Part shown: one piece after another, positions 9,599-19,907 of the stretch
How the letters are laid out: the number at the start of each line of letters is the position of its first letter
Numbering within the stretch: position 1 is the stretch's first letter
Assembly: GCA_029932055.1 (NCBI GenBank)
Contig: JAOZQU010000003.1
Location: forward strand, 1 to 47,848
Length of the DNA: 47,848 nucleotides
Origin: Desulfocapsa sp.
GTDB taxonomy: Bacteria; Desulfobacterota; Desulfobulbia; Desulfobulbales; Desulfocapsaceae
Direction of reading: 5' to 3'
Translations under genes and position numbers: made by a program
Notes under the pieces: generated by a model
Databases searched by the model: none
What the model was told of the DNA's origin: nothing
Seen by the model: the letters and a program-made list of their open reading frames with translations, nothing else

Positions 9599-10395
9599 CA
9601 AAACCAAACTTTCATTTTTCATTTTTCCTGCTTATCGCCCTGTTGGGACTTTTCCTGTCTGCTTGTAATCCCGCCGGAAATATGTCACAAGCCACAAAAA
9701 TTGCGCCAGATCCTTCTCTGCTGCGTGTGGGTGTCTCCACCAATGCACCTCCTCTTATTTACACAAAAAACAACAAAGTCGTCGGCCTTGAAGCTGATCT
9801 TGCCCGGAAACTGGCAGAGTACACTGGAAAAAAAGTTCATTTTGTTAAACTGGATTGGAAAAACCAGATTGATGCTCTGGAAAACAACGAAATCGACATC
9901 ATCATGTCTGGCATGTCTATCACTGATGCAAGACAATACCGGATTGCCTTTTCAGCCCCCTACCTTCGTTCAGGCCAGATATTACTGGTTCGCCTGCAGG
10001 AAAAAGCACGATTTTCCACAGGCATTTACAGCCTGATGAATTCAAGTTACGTGATCGGAACAATAAAAGACACCACTGGCGATCTTTTTATCACAAAAAC
10101 TATCAATGGCGTGGAAGTGAAAAATTTCACAAAATCCGCTGATGCGGTGAAAGCCCTGATCAATAAAGAAATTGATGCCTTTGTCTATGATGCACCAATG
10201 GTCTGCCACTACGCTGCAATCAATGAGAACAATAAACTGACTCCAATTCTAACTCTCGCCACTGAAGAATACATGGCGTGGGGAATCCGCAAAGAAGACA
10301 CTGAACTGCTGAATCAGGCCAACGCATTTCTGGCTGACCTGAAAAACAAACAGCAGTTGCAACGCATGATACGAACCTGGATCCCCTACATGTAG
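9595..10395 (+). CDS. Family 3 extracellular solute-binding lipoprotein (amino-acid type)
   Basis: Lipobox LSAC; LRVGVSTNAPPLIYTKNNKVVGLEADLARKLAEYTGKKV; DIIMSGMSITDAR. Confidence 0.88.
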   Translation: MTKPNFHFSFFLLIALLGLFLSACNPAGNMSQATKIAPDPSLLRVGVSTNAPPLIYTKNNKVVGLEADLARKLAEYTGKKVHFVKLDWKNQIDALENNEIDIIMSGMSITDARQYRIAFSAPYLRSGQILLVRLQEKARFSTGIYSLMNSSYVIGTIKDTTGDLFITKTINGVEVKNFTKSADAVKALINKEIDAFVYDAPMVCHYAAINENNKLTPILTLATEEYMAWGIRKEDTELLNQANAFLADLKNKQQLQRMIRTWIPYM

Positions 10396-10404
10396 GAGTC
10401 ATGT

Positions 10405-10911
10405 ATGACAAAAGAAACCAGAAAACGTAAAGACTACCTCAGCTGGGACGAATACTTCATGGGTGTTGCCCTGCTTTCGGCTGAGCGCAGTAAAGATCCT
10501 AACACACAAGTTGGTGCGTGTGTCGCAAACGAAGATAATAAAATTGTAGGGGTGGGCTATAACGGCTTCCCGTGGGGATGTTCCGATGACAGACTTCCCT
10601 GGGCACGAGAAGGTAATTATCTGGATACAAAATATCCCTATGTCTGCCACGCTGAACTGAACGCTGTACTCAATTCCACGACCCATGATCTTAAAAACTG
10701 TCGAATATATGTAGGACTCTTCCCCTGTAATGAGTGTACCAAGGTGATCATTCAGTCGGGAATAGAGGAGATAATTTATCTTTCTGATAAATATGCAGAC
10801 AGTGATTCAGTAAAGGCTTCCAAACGTATGCTGGACGAATCAAATACAGGATACAGGCAATTTGTTGGCAAGGGGAAAGAAGTAAATATCAAACTCTTTG
10901 TTGAGGACTGA
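10405..10911 (+). CDS. comEB: dCMP deaminase family protein
   Basis: YLSWDEYFMGVALLSAERSKDPNTQVGA; HAELNAV and PCNECTKVIIQSGI zinc motifs. Confidence 0.9.
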   Translation: MTKETRKRKDYLSWDEYFMGVALLSAERSKDPNTQVGACVANEDNKIVGVGYNGFPWGCSDDRLPWAREGNYLDTKYPYVCHAELNAVLNSTTHDLKNCRIYVGLFPCNECTKVIIQSGIEEIIYLSDKYADSDSVKASKRMLDESNTGYRQFVGKGKEVNIKLFVED

Positions 10912-10929
10912 TGGAGAAAACTAAAAAAA

Positions 10930-11919
10930 TTAATGCTCATAACCCTGAAATGATATGTCTTCGATACTGTCACCATTATCGTAGAAGACACCTGCTCCTG
11001 AACGTATCTCCCCGATCTTAAAAATTTCCTTTTTGCTTTTCTGCATAAGACCAACGAACTCATCCTCTTTCCCTTTTCTCACGGTAAAAACAAGCTGATA
11101 ATCCTCTCCGGATCGCAGAATTAAATCCTCCAGTTTAAGATTCAAAACTTCAGCTGCTGTTGAAAGTTCAGGAAGAAACGGCAGGTTCTCGCCATAAATA
11201 ATTGCAGACACGCCAGATGCCTGACAAAGATGAGCAAGGTCAGTGGCAAGACCATCAGAAATATCCTGCATGGCTGTAAGCAATCCGCTCCGGGCCAGTT
11301 CCATACCGAGATGTATACGGGGTACAGGATTCAAATGACCACTCAAAAGCGCGTTCCAGCCACCAAGATCCAATGAATCATGTTCATTTTTATTGTGGTT
11401 CAGAAGCGCCAGTCCGCCACCTGCCGTTCCAAGATCCCCGGACACCCACACAGTATCACCCTCTTTTGCGCCATCACGATACACAGCACCTGATCCCACC
11501 GGCTCCCCAAGAACAGTAACGGTTAACACAAGTTCTTTGCCCTTTACCGTATCACCGCCAATTAAAACACAATCGTACTCCTGCAGAATTTCAAGAGCAC
11601 CGTCAAGCCATCTGGAAATCCAATCCCACTCAAGATTTTCCGGCAGACAAAGCGACAACAGTACAAACCGTGGCCTGCCTCCCATAGCTGCGATATCACT
11701 CAGATTAACGGCAATGGATTTTCTGCCGAGAAGGTACGGAGGATGAAAACTGACATCGAAATGCACTGAATCAACAAGAGTGTCAGTGGAAATCAAAAAG
11801 GATCCGGGCGCCGTTACTTCGCAACAGTCATCGCCAATGGCTTTCAGTAAGCCATTGCTTGCTCTCAGGCTGGCCTGACGAATCTTTTTTATAAGCCTGC
11901 GCTCGGACCAGGCGGCCAC
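10930..11919 (-). CDS. thiL: Thiamine-phosphate kinase
   Basis: IGDDCCEV, STDTLVDSVHF, SDIAAMGG, GGDTVKG, QDISDGLATDL. Confidence 0.92.
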   Translation of the reverse strand: MAAWSERRLIKKIRQASLRASNGLLKAIGDDCCEVTAPGSFLISTDTLVDSVHFDVSFHPPYLLGRKSIAVNLSDIAAMGGRPRFVLLSLCLPENLEWDWISRWLDGALEILQEYDCVLIGGDTVKGKELVLTVTVLGEPVGSGAVYRDGAKEGDTVWVSGDLGTAGGGLALLNHNKNEHDSLDLGGWNALLSGHLNPVPRIHLGMELARSGLLTAMQDISDGLATDLAHLCQASGVSAIIYGENLPFLPELSTAAEVLNLKLEDLILRSGEDYQLVFTVRKGKEDEFVGLMQKSKKEIFKIGEIRSGAGVFYDNGDSIEDISFQGYEH

Positions 11920-12302
11920 TATTTCACTCGTTTCAAAAAAGATGCCTTGGAATTCTTTTCCTTTTCATCCTTCTCAGGCAGTGGCTTTTCCGGCGGCTTT
12001 TTAATTGTTGGAGTAAGGTAAACCGCTTTTACAAAACGTTCTTCTCCACCCATGGTAAACACCTCCATACCAGTCATCTGAGCTGTCCGCAGAGTCCAGG
12101 TGGTCTCCTGTGGCGGGACTGTGAGAAAAGTGAGGCTCAGGTTCCACCACTCATCTTTGCGTGAGGTGTCTCTGGAAATATCCGTCACCAGTGCGTAAAC
12201 CAGCATCTGCGGTTCTTTGGCAACGATCAGTACAAGATCGCCTATATCTGTGCTATCCTTAAACGGGACAACCTGCTTTAATTCTGCAACCAGCTTTTCC
12301 AT
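11919..12302 (-). CDS. Hypothetical protein
   Basis: ORF abutting thiL on the same strand. Confidence 0.6.
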   Translation of the reverse strand: MEKLVAELKQVVPFKDSTDIGDLVLIVAKEPQMLVYALVTDISRDTSRKDEWWNLSLTFLTVPPQETTWTLRTAQMTGMEVFTMGGEERFVKAVYLTPTIKKPPEKPLPEKDEKEKNSKASFLKRVK

Positions 12303-12332
12303 AATTTATTTTCGGTAAAATGATTTTATTGA

Positions 12333-14054
12333 TTACTGCACAACAATGGTTGTTGATTCCAATACTATGGAATCATTTGTAATAATACTGCGAGAACCAT
12401 ATTGATTATACATGGCAACGCCATCAAGCAAAGGTAAAAGTAATTTATTAACGACTATTTCAGCATTGTGGGCCATTTCAGGCCCCTGCAAAATCGCCAT
12501 GGATCCGGCCCATGTGGCAAGTTCTTTCAAAGCATCAGCAAAGAGTGCAATGTGGATATACGTTGTAGAATTATTCTTCTCTAATAATTTCCCTCCTACT
12601 TCCCGAAGATCGGGACTTTCCAGCAGAGCCTTTGACGGATCCGTTCTCAGGGCGACAATCTGTTGCACAAGCTCATAGGAGTTGGAGAGAAGGAGGTAGT
12701 TACCAATCAGAGTAAAAGCCGGTTGCAACCCGCTTTGAGGAGCAATTCCCCAGTAAGTAATCGCCTGACCTTTGTATTTCTTTTCACTTATCGGAATCGC
12801 AGCTTCCTCAAGTAACTTGTTAAAAACACCTAAAAATCTTTGCGGTTCTTTCAACTGGATAATTGCTGCAGCCTTTGGCAGAGGAATACCCTCACGACCA
12901 ACATCTCTTACAATCACAGCAAATTCATTGCCTATCATATCCAAAAGCTCTTCAAGTTCCACATTGCCGCCATCTCTTAATTCCTGACGCAGTACATCAA
13001 AGGCATCTGGCTGCCGGTCGGTAACCTGTGCAGCATACATCTCCCAGACAACCCTCAGATTAAGAATATTGGTCCAGTAATAAAAAAGTGAATCTGCGGG
13101 AACCATTGCAAGGGACTTGTTCTCGGCAGGGTGCACATCACAAAGTTTCGCCAATCCGCTATCAAGCTTTGATCTATCAAAAAGAATCTCGGCTTTATCT
13201 TTTAGCAGCCCTTTTTCATGCCAGGCACCATAAGCAGCCCCCCCCCAACCTTCCCATTGGTTCAAAAGAGTGTAAAATTCTTCCCGACTCTCCTGTGGCA
13301 GATTTCCAGCAATCATACGTCCCTGATCAAAAAGAGCAGGCAATGATAGATAAGCAAACAGCTCTGATCCTTTAAAATTCTTACGTAATCTCTGAAAATC
13401 CTTATTCCCACTCAGAGTGTCTTTCCGGTTATCATGAAAATCGAGACTCTTTCGTACCAGTCGTTCATCAAAACCTGCAAGAACGAGCCCCTGGACCGTG
13501 GCTGTTGACAGCCGGTAATCTTTGTCAAGTTGATATCTGCTGATGGTATGGGCCCCATACTGGACGGTTGATTGTTCAATATCTTTACTAAAAAATGAAA
13601 CAAGAAATTGCAAAACCTGAGCATTATGACGTGGCCTTGCAATAAGCAACAGACGTTCCTCCAGAGCTTTTGCAGGATTCTCTGTAGAAAAAGATTTTGC
13701 CGGGAACAATGCTGCAGCAAACTCTTTACCCAGGAATTCATTAAAACCAGGAGATTCAAGGACTGTATTGACTTTTTTCCAAAAATTCTCTGTCTCCTGT
13801 ACCCGTTCCTCAGCTCCACTCAGCTCTGCTTCAATAGCACTATAATCAAGACCGATCAAAGCTTTACCAAAACGACTATTGAGAAAATCCTGGTACACTT
13901 CAGTGAATTCATGTTGCTCACCATAAAAGAGTACATCAGCCGGTAAGAGATCTGCTGCCTGAACCGCAGGCTCCTGTCTACTTTTCAAAAAGAAAAGAAT
14001 CCCCAGGCCACAACAGACTAACACAAGAACTATTCCAATTTTTTTCATATTCAT
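12333..14054 (-). CDS. DUF3352-like membrane-anchored protein
   Basis: N-terminal TM segment; LLPADVLFYGEQHEF and related repeats. Confidence 0.6.
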   Translation of the reverse strand: MNMKKIGIVLVLVCCGLGILFFLKSRQEPAVQAADLLPADVLFYGEQHEFTEVYQDFLNSRFGKALIGLDYSAIEAELSGAEERVQETENFWKKVNTVLESPGFNEFLGKEFAAALFPAKSFSTENPAKALEERLLLIARPRHNAQVLQFLVSFFSKDIEQSTVQYGAHTISRYQLDKDYRLSTATVQGLVLAGFDERLVRKSLDFHDNRKDTLSGNKDFQRLRKNFKGSELFAYLSLPALFDQGRMIAGNLPQESREEFYTLLNQWEGWGGAAYGAWHEKGLLKDKAEILFDRSKLDSGLAKLCDVHPAENKSLAMVPADSLFYYWTNILNLRVVWEMYAAQVTDRQPDAFDVLRQELRDGGNVELEELLDMIGNEFAVIVRDVGREGIPLPKAAAIIQLKEPQRFLGVFNKLLEEAAIPISEKKYKGQAITYWGIAPQSGLQPAFTLIGNYLLLSNSYELVQQIVALRTDPSKALLESPDLREVGGKLLEKNNSTTYIHIALFADALKELATWAGSMAILQGPEMAHNAEIVVNKLLLPLLDGVAMYNQYGSRSIITNDSIVLESTTIVVQ

Positions 14055-14063
14055 AATTTTTCG

Positions 14064-15584
14064 CTATCCATTTCTTCTATATTGCACAGCTTCCGCCACA
14101 TGTGATAATTCAAGATCCTCTTTACAATCCATATCAGCAATGGTTCTGGCAATTTTCAGGATTCGGTGGTATCCACGGGCTGAGAGACCAAGTTTTTCAA
14201 CGCTACGTTCTAAAAGACGCATGGATGGCTTATCAAGCTTACAATATTTTTCAATTTCTGCTGGTCCCATTTGAGCATTACAATGAATTCTTTCATTTTT
14301 AATGTAGCGTTCTGACTGAATTTTCCGGGATGCATCGACTCTTTTTTTGATTACAGCAGAAGACTCACCCTGACGCTCATCATTCATTTCCTGAAAAGGA
14401 ACAGCGCCCACTTCAAGGTGGAGATCAATACGATCAAGAAGCGGGCCTGAAACTTTGCCGTTATAGCGTTGAATCTGTATGGGAGTACATTTACATTCTC
14501 TCACCTTATCGCCGTAGTAGCCGCAGGGACAAGGATTCGCGGCAACAACAAGAACAAAACGGGAAGGAAACTGTAAGGTCTGATGAGCACGTGCAATGGA
14601 AACATCTCCAGCCTCCAGCGGCTGGCGCAAAACCTCCAGAACATGTTTTTTGAACTCTGGCAGCTCATCTAAGAACAGAACTCCGTTATGTGCCAGCGAG
14701 ACCTCTCCGGGACGAGGAATCTGGCCGCCTCCTATGAGGCCGGCATCAGAAATAGTGTGGTGTGGGGCTCTGAATGGTCGCATGGCAATTAACGGGGTGT
14801 CAGTTGTCAGTTTGCCTACAATAGAATAAATTTTGGTTGTTTCCAGGGCCTCCTCAAAACTCATACCCGGCAGGATGGTTGATAATCTTCTGGCAAGCAT
14901 GGTCTTACCTGAACCAGGCGGCCCCTTTAAGCTCACATTATGGCCGCCTGATGCCGCTATTTCAAAGGCACGTTTGACGTGTTCCTGCCCTTTTACTTCC
15001 TGAAAATCTACATCATATGCGGAATTGGACATCAGGAGATCATCCTGATCAAGCGTTATGGGATAGCAGTGGATTTTTCCTGCAAGAAACTCCACGGCCT
15101 GATGGAGACTCGTCACGGAAATCACCTCAATCCCTTTAACAACTGCCGCCTCAAGCTTATTATCCTCTGGAACCAGAATGCCTTTCAGTCCCTGCTCTTT
15201 TGCATTCAAAGTGATTGGCAGAACACCCGGTACCGAACGAACAGCACCATCAAGTGAAAGCTCACCTAAAACAGCATAATGTTCTAAAAGATCAGATTTA
15301 AAAAGTTCAGAAGCAGCGAGAATACCCAAGGCCATGGGAAGATCAAACCCGGCACCACCCTTTTTAATATCTGCTGGAGCAAGATTTACAGTGATTCGTT
15401 TTGGAGGAAAATCATACCCGCAATTTTTAATGGCCGCCCTTACACGCTCCTTGCTTTCCCGTACGGAACCATCGGGAAGACCGACAGTTGTGAACATTGG
15501 AAGTCCAAGGGCAAGATCCACTTCAACCATCACAGACAGGCCATCCACACCCTGTACTGCGCCGCTATGAATTTTTGCCAGCAT
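14064..15584 (-). CDS. comM: YifB/ComM family Mg chelatase-like AAA ATPase
   Basis: GLPDGSVRESKERVRAAI, GPPGSGKTMLARRL, RPFRAPHHTISDAGLIGGG, ANPCPCGYYGD. Confidence 0.93.
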   Translation of the reverse strand: MLAKIHSGAVQGVDGLSVMVEVDLALGLPMFTTVGLPDGSVRESKERVRAAIKNCGYDFPPKRITVNLAPADIKKGGAGFDLPMALGILAASELFKSDLLEHYAVLGELSLDGAVRSVPGVLPITLNAKEQGLKGILVPEDNKLEAAVVKGIEVISVTSLHQAVEFLAGKIHCYPITLDQDDLLMSNSAYDVDFQEVKGQEHVKRAFEIAASGGHNVSLKGPPGSGKTMLARRLSTILPGMSFEEALETTKIYSIVGKLTTDTPLIAMRPFRAPHHTISDAGLIGGGQIPRPGEVSLAHNGVLFLDELPEFKKHVLEVLRQPLEAGDVSIARAHQTLQFPSRFVLVVAANPCPCGYYGDKVRECKCTPIQIQRYNGKVSGPLLDRIDLHLEVGAVPFQEMNDERQGESSAVIKKRVDASRKIQSERYIKNERIHCNAQMGPAEIEKYCKLDKPSMRLLERSVEKLGLSARGYHRILKIARTIADMDCKEDLELSHVAEAVQYRRNG

Positions 15585-15695
15585 CAGTGCAATTTCTCTT
15601 TTTTCTGGAAAACTTCAGTTCGGATCATTAATTTGCTGCATGGACTTGTTGTTGTCGGCATTCTTTTTTCTGTTAATCCCAGAGAGTTCGACTGA

Positions 15696-15842
15696 TTAGT
15701 CTGGGCATCTTGAAAGGACGTTCCTCAGGGCTAATTTAAAAAAATAATTTTTCCTTTCTATTTCCAGAGGCTATCCAAGTTCAAGAACCTGATCCTGAAG
15801 CCTGTAAATGTTTTCCCGTAGAGTTGAAGCGGTAATTGCCAT
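15696..15842 (-). pseudogene. Remnant of a Phd/YefM-type antitoxin with an internal TAG stop
   Basis: Minus-strand MAITASTLRENIYRLQDQVLELG*PLEIERKNYFFKLALRNVLSRCPD*, same frame on both sides of the TAG at 15771-15773. Confidence 0.5.
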
Positions 15843-16063
15843 TTGAACATCCTTCCGTATGAGTAACGTACGAGAATACAATGCCACATCGTACGTTCGC
15901 TTGCAATGTTGACTTGAAATATTCTTGTTTAATTCACCCACACATGAATAGAGCCAGGCCAAATCATCCTGAGAAAAATAAGATTTCATTTGTTTTTCAT
16001 AAGCAAGAAGTGATAGGATTTAAACAACGTATAGTATTTATCTTATTACACTTAATCATATAG

Positions 16064-17719
16064 TTGGTTATGAGCACCCAAAAGTCACCCTCCTTAGGCA
16101 AATTACTCAAAGCAAAAGGTCTGGTTACCGAAGAACAGATAGTATTTTCTCTTCAGGAACAGAAAGCCACTGGTGAATTACTGGGAGCCTGTCTCTTACG
16201 CCTGGGAATTCTCACTGATACCGACCTTGCCAGGGTGCTTGCTGAACAGAGTGGTCACCCTTTTGTTGACCTGCGCAGCTTTACACCGGATCCCCACCTT
16301 CTTTCCAAAATTCCATTTCGAATTGCAAAACAGTTCCAGTTTCTGGTTCTTGCTGAAAAAGAAGGCCTTCTCCACATTGCCATTGCGGATCCTTTTTCCG
16401 ATACTGCCGCTGAACAGGCTTTTAGAATTACAGGAGTACAGATCAAGCTGCATATAGGCGGCGAAAATGAGCTCCTGAAACTCATAGAGCGCTTTTACTA
16501 TCTTCTAGAAAATCCGATTGAAAAAGAAATTGACACTGTGGTCGGCAGGCTTCGCCGTAACCCTGACGGGGAAGTAAATGTTGAGAAACTGGTGGAAAAT
16601 CTACTGGGTGTTGCGGTCACGTACCGGGTAACTGACATGCATATCAGCCCAAGTAATATTTCAAGCAGAATCATGTTTCGTGTTGATGGTGTCATGCGCC
16701 CTGCCCATGTCTTCCCCCATGCTCTACATAACCGGCTGATCACAAATATCAAAGTTCGAGCCGGGATGGATATTTCAGAACAGCGCAAACCCCAGGATGG
16801 TCGAATGTCATTTGAATTTTTGGGGGAATTTTTTGATATCAGACTTTCAACGGTGCGAACCAATTTTGGGGAAAATATGGTCATGCGCCTGCTGGCCTCC
16901 AGAGGAAGCTCTGTTTTAAATATCAGAGATCTTGGTTTTGAACCTGACAAAATTCATTCCCTTGAACGTCTTTTCAGCGCTCCATACGGCATGGTTCTTG
17001 TCACAGGCCCTACCGGCAGCGGTAAATCAACGACCCTCTATGCAGCACTGCGAGAACAGGATTCCATCAGCAAAAATATCCTTACCATCGAGGATCCAAT
17101 TGAGTACCAACTCCTCATGATCCGTCAAACTCAGGTAAATGAAAAAGCAGGATATACTTTCTCTTCTGCAATCAGATCGTTTCTCCGTCAGGATCCTGAT
17201 GTAATGCTGATTGGTGAGATCCGGGATGAAGAAACAGCACTGCTTGGTGTCCGTGCGGCATTAACCGGCCACCTGGTACTTTCAACTCTTCATACTAATA
17301 CTGCACTCGGTGCTTTAGCCCGTTTAAAAGATCTTGGGATATCCTCCTATCTACTCTCAACCGCCCTTGCAGGCGTGCTGGCTCAGCGCCTGATTCGAAA
17401 ACTTTGTCCCCATTGCAAAGTACAAACTGAACATTCCCCTGAAGAACTGCAACCATATAATCTGCCTGAAACCGGGGAATATTATAAGGCAGTTGGCTGC
17501 AGTCAATGCCAGGATACCGGATATAACGGCCGGGAATGTATATCAGAACTTCTTCGATGTTCGGAAGCCATCCTTCGACTGGTAGCCAAAGATGCACCCC
17601 TTGGAGATATCCTTGATCAGGCAAGAGAAGAAGGATTTACAGACCTGCAAAGTTCAGGAAGAGACAAGGTTTTGGAAGGAATTACAAGTCTCAAAGAATT
17701 TAGAAGGGTTCTTGGATAA
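16064..17719 (+). CDS. GspE/PilB/MshE-type assembly ATPase
   Basis: GspII_E N-terminal domain, GPTGSGKSTTLYAAL, TIEDPIEYQL, CPHC...CSQCQDTGYNGR zinc motif. Confidence 0.95.
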   Translation: MVMSTQKSPSLGKLLKAKGLVTEEQIVFSLQEQKATGELLGACLLRLGILTDTDLARVLAEQSGHPFVDLRSFTPDPHLLSKIPFRIAKQFQFLVLAEKEGLLHIAIADPFSDTAAEQAFRITGVQIKLHIGGENELLKLIERFYYLLENPIEKEIDTVVGRLRRNPDGEVNVEKLVENLLGVAVTYRVTDMHISPSNISSRIMFRVDGVMRPAHVFPHALHNRLITNIKVRAGMDISEQRKPQDGRMSFEFLGEFFDIRLSTVRTNFGENMVMRLLASRGSSVLNIRDLGFEPDKIHSLERLFSAPYGMVLVTGPTGSGKSTTLYAALREQDSISKNILTIEDPIEYQLLMIRQTQVNEKAGYTFSSAIRSFLRQDPDVMLIGEIRDEETALLGVRAALTGHLVLSTLHTNTALGALARLKDLGISSYLLSTALAGVLAQRLIRKLCPHCKVQTEHSPEELQPYNLPETGEYYKAVGCSQCQDTGYNGRECISELLRCSEAILRLVAKDAPLGDILDQAREEGFTDLQSSGRDKVLEGITSLKEFRRVLG

Positions 17720-18924
17720 TGCCTCGCTACTTATACACTGCAATGGATTCCTATGGACAACAACACGAAGCTGAAGGTGAATTTTCATCGCTTCCTGAAA
17801 TGTTTAAGGCGCTGGAAAACAAAGGCCTGAGCCTTATTAAATACCGCCGAAAACTCTTTTCCGGAAAAGCCACACTTATGAGTGGTTCCATATCACGGAT
17901 CGACCTTGCTGAATTCTTTCGTAATCTTGCTCTCCTGCTGCGGGGCGGTGTCCCACTCCGTGATGGACTGGAAGATCTTATAGCAGGCGGTGGACATTCC
18001 ACACTGTCCCAGGTGTTTGGCCGGGTACAAAACAGACTGGAAGAAGGAATGCTCTTCTCGGAAGGACTGGAACAGGAGTCCAAGTATATACCACGCATCA
18101 TCCTGCCTCTAGTCGCAATTGGAGAAGAAACCGGACAACTGGATCAAACGTTGACAGATGCAGCAACCCACCTTGAAAGGATACAGGAGATAATTTCCTC
18201 CACCCGCCGCGCTCTTATCTATCCCTCCTTTGTTCTTACAGCCATGTTTGGAGCATTTATTTTCTGGATGGTGTATGTTCTGCCTCAGCTTCTCGAATTG
18301 TTTGCCTCCATGGGCCTGACAGAACTTCCTCTTGCAACACGTATTCTGATAGCCTCTGTTCACTATTTTGATGTTTTCTGGCCGGTAATTCCCATCTGTT
18401 TTGGATCTTTTTTATTTTTCTACTTTCTTTCACGTAAAAATGAACGCCTCCACTTTCTCTGGGACAGTGGTCTTAACTATATTCCCGTACTTGGTAATAT
18501 CCTGCGCTCTTCCCAGCTGGCCTTCTTTTTCGAATACACTTCCCTCCTTACCGGTGGTGGTATTCACATTGTGCGCAGTCTCGAACTGATGAAAGAATCA
18601 GTGGGCAATCGCGTCCTGAAAAAAAGTATCCGGCTTATCACCAGAGATATCGTTGCCGGAGAATCTATGTCCACAGCCATTGCTCAACTGAAATTTTTTG
18701 AGCCCTTTGTTTTACGTATGGTGCGAGTTGGTGAGCAGACCGGAAATATGCCTGAACAATTTAAAATTCTAGCGGAATATTACATGGGAAGGGTAAATAA
18801 GATGGTGGAAGCCATGTCCAAAACCCTGGAGCCTTTTATTATTGGAGTTGCGGGACTTGTATTTATGGTCATCGCCATGGGACTTTTGGGGCCTGTATAC
18901 AATCTAGTCTCTGCAATACAGTAA
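17719..18924 (+). CDS. GspF/PilC/MshG-type inner membrane platform protein
   Basis: FFRNLALLLRGGVPLRDGLE, GEETGQLDQTL, VGEQTGNMPEQF. Confidence 0.94.
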   Translation: MPRYLYTAMDSYGQQHEAEGEFSSLPEMFKALENKGLSLIKYRRKLFSGKATLMSGSISRIDLAEFFRNLALLLRGGVPLRDGLEDLIAGGGHSTLSQVFGRVQNRLEEGMLFSEGLEQESKYIPRIILPLVAIGEETGQLDQTLTDAATHLERIQEIISSTRRALIYPSFVLTAMFGAFIFWMVYVLPQLLELFASMGLTELPLATRILIASVHYFDVFWPVIPICFGSFLFFYFLSRKNERLHFLWDSGLNYIPVLGNILRSSQLAFFFEYTSLLTGGGIHIVRSLELMKESVGNRVLKKSIRLITRDIVAGESMSTAIAQLKFFEPFVLRMVRVGEQTGNMPEQFKILAEYYMGRVNKMVEAMSKTLEPFIIGVAGLVFMVIAMGLLGPVYNLVSAIQ

Positions 18925-18930
18925 AATAAT

Positions 18931-19845
18931 ATGAAACAATCAAATAACGAATCGAATTATCTGCAATGTTATGGACTGACCAGTGCCCCTTTCAGACTTT
19001 CCCCTGATCCTGAATTCTTTTTTCCATCAAACACGCATATTTCAGCAAGAGAAGTCCTGAAATACGCCATTACAAACAATGAAGGATTCATGGTACTTTC
19101 AGGCCAGGCCGGTACCGGTAAAACCCTTCTTCTCAGGCTTTTGTTAAGTGAAATGGAAGCGGATAAACATTCTGTTTTAATCATTAATCCGGTACTGCCC
19201 CCCGCCGGTCTCCTCCATCAGATTCTTCTTGAACTAGATCTCAAAGTTGATGCTGCCATGGGTGAAGCCGATTTAATGGCAGCATTTCAGAAGATTCTTC
19301 TTGGGCTGGCTTCTACGAACAAAGATCTGCTTATTATCATTGATGAAGCCCAGAATATGCCACTTGAAACACTAGAGTACCTACGTATGCTTTCAAATAT
19401 TGAAACCAATCGTAAAAAACTGCTGCAGATACTTTTAACCGGTCAACCCGAACTTGATATTCTCCTTGAAGATGCAAGACTTGCCCAACTCACTCAACGC
19501 ATTGTGGTTCATGAAAAACTTCGACCACTTACTGCTAAGGAAACAATTGAATATGTAAATTATAGACTCGCCAAAGCCGGACGAGGTAATATCGGACTTA
19601 CCTGGTTCGCCAAAAGGGCTCTTTATCGCTTAACGGGTGGAATTCCTCGTCTTGTAAATCGACTTATGGACAGAACACTTTTAATCGCCTGTTCTGATTA
19701 TGACAAAAAGCTTACCCGAAAACACATTAGCTGTGCAGAGGGTACCCTTCCAAAAGGGCATCAAAAAAAAAGATTTTTCAGGCCGTTCCCTTCTTTTAGT
19801 TATGCACTCTTCTTCTACTCTTTAATAATAGTGCTGATCATTTGA
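18931..19845 (+). CDS. ExeA/MshM-like AAA ATPase
   Basis: YGLTSAPFRLSPDPEFFF, SGQAGTGKTLLLR, IIIDEAQNMPLETLEYLRMLSNIET. Confidence 0.9.
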   Translation: MKQSNNESNYLQCYGLTSAPFRLSPDPEFFFPSNTHISAREVLKYAITNNEGFMVLSGQAGTGKTLLLRLLLSEMEADKHSVLIINPVLPPAGLLHQILLELDLKVDAAMGEADLMAAFQKILLGLASTNKDLLIIIDEAQNMPLETLEYLRMLSNIETNRKKLLQILLTGQPELDILLEDARLAQLTQRIVVHEKLRPLTAKETIEYVNYRLAKAGRGNIGLTWFAKRALYRLTGGIPRLVNRLMDRTLLIACSDYDKKLTRKHISCAEGTLPKGHQKKRFFRPFPSFSYALFFYSLIIVLII

Positions 19846-19907
19846 AAAGGACTCTAACTGTGAGCCATAGTTTTATTTCTTCAGAAAGAATACGTTGCTG
19901 ATCTACC

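Noticed and set aside
15881-16063. 60 aa plus-strand ORF before the GspE-type gene
   Set aside because: No motif and overlaps the antisense remnant region; probably chance.
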